Shown one piece after another: positions 11,501-19,800 of a stretch of DNA of 64,000 nucleotides (position 1 is its first letter; each line of letters starts with the position of its first letter). This stretch comes from Branchinecta lynchi (taxonomy: Eukaryota; Arthropoda; Branchiopoda; Anostraca; Branchinectidae). Made by a program: the position numbers and the translations under genes. The stretch covers positions 3,267,572 through 3,331,571 of the forward strand of contig JAKZAP010000004.1 of the NCBI GenBank assembly GCA_023053575.1, given 5' to 3'. Below the pieces are notes generated by a model, which was given only the letters and a program-made list of their open reading frames with translations, was not told where the DNA came from and searched no databases.

Positions 11501-14500
11501 ACATCTCATGTAGGGTAAGTGTTGTTGGCTTAAAAATGTGCAACTCAGAATTTTTTTTCTTTGCAGCCTGGTCGGGTTGTGACATTGGTCCCGTCTGAAA
11601 ATCCTGAGGTATGTGTTCTGTATAATCCTAGTCACAGTTTTGGTCAAAGCCAAGTCGTACTGCTTCAAGCAAAGCTCCTGGTCTTTTTCTGAATGATCTT
11701 TATAAATTTAATGTCGGTCTTCTTATATCTGATTTTTAGACGAAGCTCTAGTATGCTAGAGAATTAATTTTGAAAAGATGAAGGATACAGAGCGGTACGG
11801 CATCCAAGGGTACGCTACTGCATCCCAAAATTAAACCAGGATTCATGACCCTCGGTAGTGAGTCCGAGTCCAGCACAGTTTTTCGGCGAGATCCTTGGGG
11901 AGGGACTGGGGTTCAACCCCTCAATAGCTTGTTTTAATAGTTTAAAATGTAGAAGTGTGTAATTGTAACTTTAGAGAGCTGATATCCAGGCCCGTATCCA
12001 GGAATTTATTTCGGGGGGAGGGGGGGTCGGGTCGCAGAAAAAAGTACAAAAATGACATAGATCAGAGGGAAAAGCCTATAAAAATGAGTATTTTTCAACC
12101 CCCTAACCCCCCCCCCCCCATCACCCTGGATACGGCCTTGCTGATATCACTGTTTCTATAGCTCACTTCTGCTGGCGATTATAGTGGTTTGAGAACTACA
12201 TTCACAATCATTTGGAGTCTTGGATTTCTTAGTTAAAAAATTATTTCTCGTTTACTTCTGTGGTATTATTATTCTGTTACTCTGCGGGGTAGTCAACACT
12301 TTGGTCGTGTCCCAGTCCCCTAACATAACTGATGGAAAGCCATCACTCTATGTACAGTTTGAACACCACTTACTCTATCACTTCAGGGTGAATTTGGCGA
12401 TCTCTTGGATTCGCTTTCCGAAAAGCAAAGCGAGAATCCGCCGAGCGCAAGAACAAGCAAAAGTCGTCGCGCCTCAGTTGCACCTTTACAAGTTCTCGCT
12501 GATTTGCCAAAATCACTTTCCACTCGCGAAGTGGATTCGCTTTCTAAGTGCTTGCTGAAACCAGCGGAGCGCGAACCAACAGCTCTGGAAAGCGAAGCGA
12601 CTTGAGCCGAAGTCGCAAGAACAGCCGGCGCATAAGCTCGCGGATCTTTCCAGACCGCCAGAATCGCCCTTTGGATTGGGTTTTTCCAAATTGAAAAGCT
12701 GCTCGGCCTTCCCGTCAGTCACAGGAACTTGTATTCACCAAGGGGTCTCGAAAGCATCACAGGAACTTGGATTCCCCAAGGGGTCTCGAAAGCATCACAG
12801 GAACTTGGATTCCCCAAGGGGTCTCGAAAGCATCACAGGAACTTAGATTCCCCAAGGGGTCTCGAAAGCGTCACACGAACTTGGATTCCCCAAGGGGTCT
12901 CGAAAGCATCACAGGAACTTGGATTCCCCAAGGGGTCTCGAAAGCATCACAGGAATTTGGATTCCCCAAGGGGTCTCGAACACAGGAACTTGTATTCACC
13001 AAGGGGTCTCAAAAGCATCACAGGAACTTGGATTCCCCAAGGGGTCTAGAAAGTATCACAGGAACTTGGATTCCCCAAGGGGTCTCGAAAGCGTCACACG
13101 AACTTGGATTCCCCAAGGGGTCTCGAAAGCATCACAGGAACTTAGATTCCCCAAGGGGTCTCGAAAGCGTCACACGAACTTGGATTCCCCAAGGGGTCTC
13201 GAAAGCATCACAGGAACTTGGATTCCCCAAGGGGTCTCGAAAGCATCACAGGAACTTGGATTCCCCAAGGGGTCTCGAACACAGGAACTTGTATTCACCA
13301 AGGGGTCTCAAAAGCATCACAGGAACTTGGATTTCCCAAGGGGTCTAGAAAGTATCACAGGAACTTGGATTCCCCAAGGGGTCTCGAAAGCATCACAGGA
13401 ACTTAGATTCCCCAAGGGGTCTCGAAAGCGTCACACGAACTTGGATTCCCCAAGGGGTCTCGAAAGCATCACAGGAACTTGGATTCCCCAAGGGGTCTCG
13501 AACACAGGAACTTGTATTCACCAAGGGGTCTCGAAAGCATCACAGGAACTTGGATTCCCCAAGGGGTCTAGAAAGCATCACAGGAACTTGGATTCCCCAA
13601 GGGGTCTCGAAAGCATCACAGGAACTTGGATTCCCCAAGGGGTCTCGAAAGCATCACAGGAACTTGGATTCCCCAAGGGGTCTCGAACACAGGAACTTGT
13701 ATTCACCAAGTGGTCTCAAAAGCACCACAGGAACTTGGATTCCCCAAGGGGTCTAGAAAGTATCACAGGAACTTGGATTCCCCAAGGGGTCTCGAAAGCA
13801 TCACAGGAACTTGGATTCCCCAAGGGGTCTCGAAAGCATCACAGGAACTTGGATTCCCCAAGGGGTCTCGAACACAGGAACTTGGATTCCCCAAGGGGTC
13901 TCGAAAGCATCACAGGAACTTGGATTCCCCAAGGGGTCTCGAAAGCATCACAGGAACTTAGATTCCCCAAGGGGTCTCGAAAGCGTCACACGAACTTGGA
14001 TTCCCCAAGGGGTCTCGAAAGCATCACAGGAACTTGGATTCCCCAAGGGGTCTCGAAAGCATCACAGGAATTTGGATTCCCCAAGGGGTCTCGAACACAG
14101 GAACTTGTATTCACCAAGGGGTCTCAAAAGCATCACAGGAACTTGGATTCCCCAAGGGGTCTAGAAAGTATCACAGGAACTTGGATTCCCCAAGGGGTCT
14201 CGAAAGCATCACAGGAACTTAGATTCCCCAAGGGGTCTCGAAAGCGTCACACGAACTTGGATTCCCCAAGGGGTCTCGAAAGCATCACAGGAACTTAGAT
14301 TCCCCAAGGGGTCTCGAAAGCGTCACACGAACTTGGATTCCCCAAGGGGTCTCGAAAGCATCACAGGAACTTGGATTCCCCAAGGGGTCTCGAAAGCATC
14401 ACAGGAACTTGGATTCCCCAAGGGGTCTCGAACACATGAACTTGTATTCACCAAGGGGTCTAGAAAGTATCACAGGAACTTGGATTCCCCAAGGGGTCTC

Positions 14501-16647
14501 GAAAGCATCACAGGAACTTAGATTCCCCAAGGGGTCTCGAAAGCGTCACACGAACTTGGATTCCCCAAGGGGTCTCGAAAGCATCACAGGAACTTGGATT
14601 CCCCAAGGGGTCTCGAACACAGGAACTTGTATTCACCAAGGGGTCTCGAAAGCATCACAGGAACTTGGATTCCCCAAGGGGTCTAGAAAGCATCACAGGA
14701 ACTTGGATTCCCCAAGGGGTCTCGAAAGCATCACAGGAACTTAGATTCCCCAAGGGGTCTCGAAAGCGTCACACGAACTTGGATTCCCCAAGGGGTCTCG
14801 AAAGCATCACAGGAACTTGGATTCCCCAAGGGGTCTCGAACACAGGAACTTGTATTCACCAAGGGGTCTCGAAAGCATCACAGGAACTTGGATTCCCCAA
14901 GATCACAGGAACTTGGATTCCCCAAGGGGTCTAGAAAGTATCACAGGAACTTGGATTGCCCAAGGGGTCTCGAAAGCATCACAGGAACTTAGATTCCCCA
15001 AGGGGTCTCGAAAGCGTCACACGAACTTGGATTCCCCAAGGGGTCTCGAAAGCATCACAGGAACTTGGATTCCCCAAGGGGTCTAGAAAGCATCACAGGA
15101 ACTTGGATTCCCCAAGGGGTCTCGAAAGCATCACAGGAACTTAGATTCCCCAAGGGGTCTTGAAAGCATCACACGAACTTGGATTCCTCAAGGGGTCTCG
15201 AAAGCATCACAGGAACTTGGATTCCCCAAGGGGTCTCGAACACAGGAACTTGGATTCACCAAGGGGTCTCGAAAGAACATTTCTAAACATGCAGGGCAAT
15301 ACTCAAAGAGTAGAATGTTTCTAGTCGTTGTCTTGTCCGTGCTGGTCATATTTGAACAAAATATATATTGTATATTGGTTCTGAACAAAATATATATTAT
15401 ATATTATATATATTATTCTTTTTATTTATTTCCCAGTGGATTTGTGCGTAGCCCCATGCACAAGTTCCATCTTCACCTAAATATTTAGCAGTAGTCTTCT
15501 TAGGAAAAATATCCATCGCAACTTTTACGAATGTTGATAACTACTAATCATTCTAGGAGACAGTATGTGGTGTTGCATATGAAATATGCGACCCTATAGC
15601 CATTGATTTACTGAACGAAAGAGAAAAAAGATACACATTGAGAACTGCCTTTTTTACTGGAACCAGTGAACCTCTGGATATCCAATTGAATGTCTATATT
15701 GGTGATGTTGGTGGTCCTCTCTTTCTTGGTCCAGCAGATGTGACATTGATCGCTCAGCAGATTGTTGTAGCTGAAGGCCCAAGTGGTTCTAATATTGAAT
15801 ATTTGATGAAGCTTGTTCAATTTATGAGAGAATACTGCGGTGGACATGATGATGAGCATCTATTCGAAATCGAAAAGAGCGTGCTGGTGATAATACAATA
15901 CAAAAACCCAACTGATTTGTTACGTGGTGGAAGCTTCTGACAGTTTTAAAGGTCATGTGAGAGGTCTAAAAAGTTGTTCGTAGATCCTAACGAGTGCACT
16001 CAGACGGAAACCTGTATCCTATCGTTCCTGTTATCTTGCGGACAATCGTCACTGGACAGTTCTGTATATTTTGAAAAACTTTATAGAGACAAAAGTGAAA
16101 GGACTAGTGAACAGAAGTCAATGGTTAAAAATGACCCATGTGACAATTTAGCGGACCCAGAGACAAATGACTAGAAAAATAGAATAACTCAATAAATTGC
16201 TCACAACGCATAATTGAGACAATTAGTTTTAGTCAACGGCTGTATCTGCTGCCATCTTCAATTTTATTTTCGTTTTAGGAGAAAGTTTGGGGCTTGGCCT
16301 ATGAAATAGCCTCTGAGGACGTTGAATTTGTTAGAAATCATTTGGACTATCGTGAACGTGGTGGTTATGAACGAAAGGAAGTGACCTTCTTCAACAGTGA
16401 AGGTGACAGGACTGAGTCATTCCAGTTAGAGATTTATCTGGGAACAACTGATAACCCATTCTTTGTGGGCCCTTGCACCGTTCAAGAGGTCGCTGAAGTG
16501 ATAGTGAAGGCGGTAGGACCCTCTGGTTCAAACTCAGAATATCTCTTCGGCCTTGCCAGGGCGTTGCGTGAACTAGGGCCTGAAGCTGGTGACCTTCATG
16601 TGTTTGAACTAGAAGCAGAAGTCTTGAAAATATCTGGTTCTTCTTGA
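2368..16647 (+). CDS. CHAC2: Gamma-glutamylcyclotransferase, ChaC family (CHAC2-like), gene span with alternative last exons
   Basis: ChaC enzymes cleave cytosolic glutathione into 5-oxoproline and Cys-Gly. Exons: 2368-2502, 11567-11608, then either 15557-15940 (form a, 186 aa) or 16279-16647 (form b, 181 aa). All junctions are phase 0. Both lengths match the roughly 180-aa family size. Visible motifs: MWIFGYG at the N-terminus, YSRRFWQ and DHRGVPGK in exon 1, PGRVVTL in exon 2. The putative catalytic glutamate lies in the RER/REK segment of the last exon (Glu85 in form b, Glu82 in form a), followed by GPSGSN and EYL. The usual YGSL ligand loop reads YGFL at residues 6-9, which is odd. The start at 2368 (aaaATG) matches the family start; an in-frame ATG at 2311 would add 19 residues. 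ADCK1 follows 22 bp after the form-b stop. Family assignment is firm; activity is inferred. Confidence 0.88.
2709..3525. mobile_element. hAT-type foldback MITE with 8-bp TSD, in CHAC2 intron 1
   Basis: An 817-bp element almost entirely made of two inverted arms (about 2709-3030 and 3180-3525). The ends are CAGTCATGCACAAATCCTC and its complement. The flanks are an exact 8-bp direct repeat, GGTAGGCT (2701-2708 and 3526-3533). An 8-bp duplication and a CAG start are the hAT signature. The arms contain repeated GGGCATG/CATGCCC words, themselves palindromic. No transposase. A transcript of the intron would fold into a long hairpin. Confidence 0.85.
3802..4275. mobile_element. MITE with 23-bp terminal inverted repeats
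   Basis: A 474-bp element. The left end AGTAGAGGTATGCTTATGTG is repeated in inverse at the right end. The interior has no long ORF. No clear target duplication is visible, so the superfamily is open. Confidence 0.7.
4276..5112. other. CHAC2 intron 1 stretch without gene
   Basis: AT-rich intron sequence. A GTAGxGTAGTATGACACA word occurs twice in direct orientation (about 4345 and 4543). There is a short GC-rich patch at 4660-4730. Short ORFs here show no protein features. Confidence 0.5.
5113..5385. mobile_element. Small MITE rich in GTTAAC words
   Basis: Imperfect inverted ends, GGTTGCGTTCCGCCACTTAA on the left and its diverged complement on the right. The interior repeats TTAACRATYGTTAAC several times in both orientations. 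Possible 3-bp flank TCT on each side. 273 bp, no ORF. Confidence 0.6.
5386..9040 (+). mobile_element. Nearly full-length CR1-like LINE
   Basis: It consists of a 5' region with two tandem units of about 75 bp, each holding a T-run (T-runs near 5475 and 5545), an ORF encoding APE endonuclease plus reverse transcriptase (5649-8989), and a 3' (ATT)n microsatellite tail near 9018-9037. It sits in sense orientation in CHAC2 intron 1. The coding part carries only one frameshift and one stop, so the insertion is fairly recent. Confidence 0.85.
5649..8989 (+). pseudogene. LINE polyprotein: APE endonuclease and reverse transcriptase, two lesions
   Basis: Endonuclease motifs in order: [43 protein letters not shown] and [11 protein letters not shown]. 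The reverse transcriptase follows with [75 protein letters not shown] and an intact LYADDTKLY catalytic box. The C-terminus ([15 protein letters not shown]) is typical of the CR1 superfamily. Lesion 1: CGTGGATCAGA occurs twice 16 bp apart at 6723 and 6739, a small duplication that shifts the frame. Lesion 2: a TAA at 7268-7270 between endonuclease and RT. The N-terminal 150 residues contain a repeated SNRARSSTS segment. Without these two lesions the ORF would be continuous. Confidence 0.85.
9065..9260. mobile_element. Short MITE with about 45-bp inverted repeats
   Basis: The left arm runs ACTGTGCATGGCTTCC, then GGTAAAGAAAATGCTTGAGC. The right arm is its near-perfect complement ending at 9260. 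The unique spacer is about 105 bp. It lies between the CR1-like LINE tail and a reverse LINE fragment. Confidence 0.65.
9573..10195. mobile_element. Element C copy 1, TIR CCCGATGA, with an inner insertion
   Basis: Ends are CCCGATGA and TTTTTTCATCGG. Flanks are TTA and ATA. The body carries many GTAGTA/AGTAGC words and matches the copy at 51560-51834 almost base for base. The extra length is an insertion at 9825-10143. No coding capacity. Confidence 0.7.
9825..10143 (+). mobile_element. Retro-insertion inside element C, TSD AACTTT
   Basis: AACTTT flanks it at 9819-9824 and 10144-10149. The interior ends in AAATAAAAGAACCTGAACCT, a polyadenylation-like retroelement 3' end. A similar 3' end is seen at about 59085-59180. 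Only the 3' part is present, consistent with 5' truncation. Confidence 0.55.
10441..11566. other. CHAC2 intron 1, distal part, no gene seen
   Basis: AT-rich sequence with a G-run near 11071. It ends with a polypyrimidine stretch and TTTGCAG at 11566. No repeat family or coding frame is recognised here. Confidence 0.5.
11567..11608 (+). CDS. CHAC2: CHAC2-like exon 2 (14 codons)
   Basis: Encodes [14 protein letters not shown]. It is bounded by TTTGCAG and gtatgt, phase 0 at both ends. It continues exactly where exon 1 stops in the family alignment (GVPGK then PGRVVTL). Too short for ORF callers but well supported by homology and splice sites. Confidence 0.85.
11987..12140. mobile_element. hAT MITE with perfect 8-bp TSD CTGATATC
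   Basis: A 154-bp element. Ends are CAGGCCCGTATCCAGG and CCTGGATACGGCCTTG. The target duplication CTGATATC is exact at 11979-11986 and 12141-12148. A G-run near one end and a C-run near the other extend the hairpin. Recognised as hAT from TSD length and TIR. Confidence 0.88.
12370..12718. other. GC-rich patch in CHAC2 intron 2, unknown
   Basis: Compositionally unlike its surroundings. Words such as GGATTCGCTTT and AAAGCGAAGCGA recur in both orientations. ORFs are open on both strands (12405-12605 +, 12513-12722 -) but the peptides are serine/arginine-rich with no known domain. Probably a repeat or island that seeded the adjacent minisatellite; not called a gene. Confidence 0.4.
12719..15275. 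repeat. 38-bp minisatellite, about 67 units, in CHAC2 intron 2
   Basis: The unit is GGAACTTGGATTCCCCAAGG followed by GGTCTCGAAAGCATCACA. Variants recur in a set order: units with ACTTAGATT, units with GCGTCACACGAAC, units with TCTAGAAAGTATC, and a 33-bp unit lacking 5 bp (TCGAACACAGG) followed by TTGTATTCACC. This gives a higher-order structure. The unit has no stop on the + strand, so overlapping ORFs of up to 459 codons appear in all three frames; they are artefacts of the repeat. CTTGG-ATTCC-CCAAG can form a small hairpin. Confidence 0.95.
15557..15940 (+). CDS. CHAC2: CHAC2-like alternative terminal exon a
   Basis: The acceptor is TTCTAG at 15556. 127 codons (ETVCGVAYE...) end in TGA at 15938. 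Homologous to exon b through its length: [28 protein letters not shown]. The REK glutamate is kept, but the GGY of the family is R-Y and a few residues before it are lost. The C-terminus is longer (to GGSF). It is open along its whole length, so it is not an obvious pseudogene. An AATAAA at 16191 could end its transcript before exon b. Confidence 0.75.
   Translation, partial: ETVCGVAYEICDPIAIDLLNEREKRYTLRTAFFTGTSEPLDIQLNVYIGDVGGPLFLGPADVTLIAQQIVVAEGPSGSNIEYLMKLVQFMREYCGGHDDEHLFEIEKSVLVIIQYKNPTDLLRGGSF
16191..16196 (+). terminator. Polyadenylation signal AATAAA after CHAC2 exon a
   Basis: Canonical AATAAA 251 bp after the exon-a stop and about 80 bp before the exon-b acceptor. Its place suits alternative last-exon use. 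No cleavage data can be seen from sequence. Confidence 0.5.
16279..16647 (+). CDS. CHAC2: CHAC2-like alternative terminal exon b
   Basis: The acceptor is CGTTTTAG at 16278. 122 codons ([11 protein letters not shown]...) end in TGA at 16645. Closer to the family consensus than exon a: [20 protein letters not shown] with the putative catalytic Glu, [31 protein letters not shown]. No AATAAA was found between its stop and about 19245, inside ADCK1 intron 1. Confidence 0.87.
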   Translation, partial: EKVWGLAYEIASEDVEFVRNHLDYRERGGYERKEVTFFNSEGDRTESFQLEIYLGTTDNPFFVGPCTVQEVAEVIVKAVGPSGSNSEYLFGLARALRELGPEAGDLHVFELEAEVLKISGSS

Positions 16648-16669
16648 AGTTCTAGAGAGCAAAGGGAAG

Positions 16670-16801
16670 ATGGCGCTAAGGAAGCTTGGGAAGTATGCTC
16701 TGGGAGGGGTGGTTTCCGGTGGAGCGCTGTACACGCTTCATGCCAATGATTATGATGTAAACGCACTTGGTGTTGTTCGTTTTGGGAGAGCAGCTATTGC
16801 G
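16670..16801 (+). CDS. ADCK1: ADCK1 exon 1
   Basis: 44 codons, MALRKLGKYALGG..., with a hydrophobic segment likely used for mitochondrial targeting or anchoring. Donor gcg|gtaagt, phase 0. Upstream is ggaagATG. Confidence 0.9.
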
Positions 16802-19800
16802 GTAAGTTCTTTGCGGTCTTTTACTTTATTTTTCTTCCTAATGTCTTGTTTTTGCTACCGTTTACCGAAACGTTAAAAGACCTGTCCTTCCAGTAATACC
16901 AATGCAACCTACTTTCGCAATTGCGTTCATTAATTCTTAACCCGGATTTCATCTTTTGCATTCTGAACCCGGCAGCGGCACCTGACTAATCTTTGCACCT
17001 GCCATGATTCACCAGTTTCCATGCACAATATGCTCCCATGGAGTGTTCGCGTGTGTGATGCGTAAAAACCGGTTTTCTGAATCTTGTCAAGTGTTTGTAG
17101 AAGTCATTGGGTCTGAAAAAGGCTTAAAAGTGCTAGAGTCATCGATAATTTGTTAGAAACAGAGCTTAGCTTTACAGTATCCAGATAGTTTTGAATATTA
17201 GAGCATAAACAGTAAATAGTATCAAGTGTGCTTCAAAGTTTTACCAAATACTTGTTAGAAACGATGGTCTAGTAAGTTAAAGCACAACTCTTACTAGAGA
17301 TGATATTTTACTATGAAACGGATCGGGAAAATGTTTCTCGTAAATACTATTACTTTCCTTCTACATTTATCGATTTTCTTGTCAGCACTTGTCGATTCTA
17401 TCCAGCCTTCCTGCTCTCTGACGCTGCGGCTGGGCGCAAAACATTTGAAAATTGAACGCACCGTGGGTAAAAAGTAGGAAAACTAAGCATATAAAAGAAG
17501 TAAAAAACAGAAGATTATCGTATCCTTGTGTGTGAAAAACTTGCTAGCGCACGTTCAAGATTCTGGTAAGATTTGTGTTGTGTAGCCGGCAAAACTCGGC
17601 ACGGCCGGGAAAGCGCTAAAAAATCGTAGGTACAAAACGAAACCATGGAGAAAGGTGGGGATTTAGAAGCTTATCATTCCATAAGGTAGCTAGGCATATT
17701 GTAAAAGGCAGAATAAGCAAGAGGGGTACTTTAACCGTCGCTCATTCAGTTAAATAAGCCAAAAGACGACGAAAATGTGTGTCTTCGTTGCTCCGCTGTT
17801 CATATAATCGATTTTCATCCAATGAACTTTTTCTTTCGTATTTGTGGTACCTCTGGGCTTGAAATATTTAGCAACTACAGCGGTGAAAAATAGCCGAAGA
17901 TAGATATTTCCGGGTCACACGCGACAGCGGGCTTTCTTCAGAACTGACCTTACAATCTAGAATTTAACTTTTCTTGAGTTTCGCGTGAGAAACTCAAAAA
18001 GCTGAGATTCTATTTCTCCGCGTCTTGGTGAACTTTCTTATGTCTTTCTTATGGGCAAGCAGTATGTATTCTGAGCGTCACTACTAGAGCCCAAGTTGAA
18101 AAAAAAACTAAAAACGTCAGAATTCAAAATAATTATGTGTAGGCTATTCAGATTCAAAACACAGAAATAAGTTGGCTTTTTAGTTAAACTTTAAGGCTTA
18201 ACACAGAGCCTTGACCATAGGCACACATTTCTACTGCTTGAAGACTTGTATTCCAAGAAGCCAGTCGATTTTTTTTTTCGTAAATATCATTGGAGAAGCG
18301 AAGGGGTTGCTTACCCCCAAAATAGTTCTACAGTGCCGGTACTCACGGACGTACAGTGGTGTCTATCAAGTGATCAACCCTCGAGATAACCCGGCCCCGA
18401 ATTGAACTGGACTATTTTAAGTAAGTACCAGTTAGCAAAAAGCCAAAACCATTCAAGTGTTCATCAAGCGGTCACCAATCACGATCGTAGTACTCTGGTA
18501 GGCCTGGGATACGCATCTGTTTCCTAAAAAAAATTTCAGTTTTTACTGTTTCGCTCTTACTGCTGGTGCGATAACTGTAACCCCTATAACATACTCACAT
18601 AAAATAATTGTTATAGAAAAGTAAACCGATTTCCGTGTCGTTCCAGCGCTCCGGGCATGCTCGCAGACAATCTTAGCATATGTCTTCAATTTCCTATTCT
18701 GATTCAGACTCCGGTTTCAGACCCGGCTCCATTTTTCCGACTTTCTCTGTCACTGCTGAACATGTGGCGATTAAATTAAATTTTTTATTCTTACACTGTT
18801 GTGCATATTTAGTGGCTTGTGTGTGTTTAGAGATGGGCGGATCTGAATCCAGGGCTAGGTACGAACCCCGATTCCGAATCCGCCATTTCGTGCTGAGGAT
18901 TCGAATCCGGAGGGTTCGAATCGAGTCCTATCTTGACAAAAATCAAATCATGTAAATAGCCTAGGTTATAGTTTCAAAATCAGAGGTAACAAAAAGCACT
19001 GATATCTAAGGTAGTCGGATAACGGGATAGATTACTGAAGATGGTTGGTGGTGGAGATAAAAAAGTTTGATTGCCCAAGCCCAATGTGTACAAATTGGGA
19101 TGGGAAATTTGAGCGGATTCGTAAGATTGAAGGTTTGGAATCCTAGCCCGAATCCGAATCCAGCCTGAAAAGCAGAAGATTCGAATGCGGATTCGCATTC
19201 GCCCATTTCTGGCGCGTGTCCTAAATTGCCTGGCCTCTGTTGAAGCAAATAAATAGACAATCGAAAGAAGAGAAAGTTTTCCGCCATTTTAGAGCAGAGA
19301 CGTTTGAAAATACATTTGTTCACCGTGGCGCCTCGAGAATCGAGGGAGGCACGACCCGTAGTCTAAGTTTCTTCTTCTTCCTTAAGAGTTGACGCATTGT
19401 TTTCCACTTTATACAGTGAACAGAAAGCTATATAACATAATCTTTCCAGGTGTCGTTGATTGCAGTCGACTACAGACGAACACTGTATTCTAAGAAAGTT
19501 GACCCAGACTCGGAAGAATATGCCATCCAACGGTCGAAGGTAAGCTCTGCAAGCATGTCAAACGAAATACCAGCGGGAGGGAAACGACGGGGGGGGGGGG
19601 GGGAGGATGAGTTATCTGAATCCCTCGGCCTGACCTAATTTCGAAGTTTTGACTTATTGGAAAAGTCGGAAAATGCAACTAAGTATCACCTAATTAACAG
19701 AAATTAATTTATTCAGCTGAATAATAACATTAGCTGGGAACTTTCCAGGCCGACAGTGCCGCCCTCCGCCGCAAACTTGCTTCGTATTGTATACAAATAT

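Larger units (their letters stand above)
16802..19449. other. ADCK1 intron 1
   Basis: Contains repeat K copy 1 (17270-17750) and repeat E copy 1 (18833-19208). The remainder is AT-rich with no gene seen. Confidence 0.6.

Noticed and set aside
12729..15144. Long + strand ORFs (up to 459 codons) of [11 protein letters not shown] / PKGSRKHH repeats
   Set aside because: The 38-bp minisatellite has no stop on the + strand, so all frames are open. No start context, splice fit or known domain, and the three frames encode the same DNA repeat.
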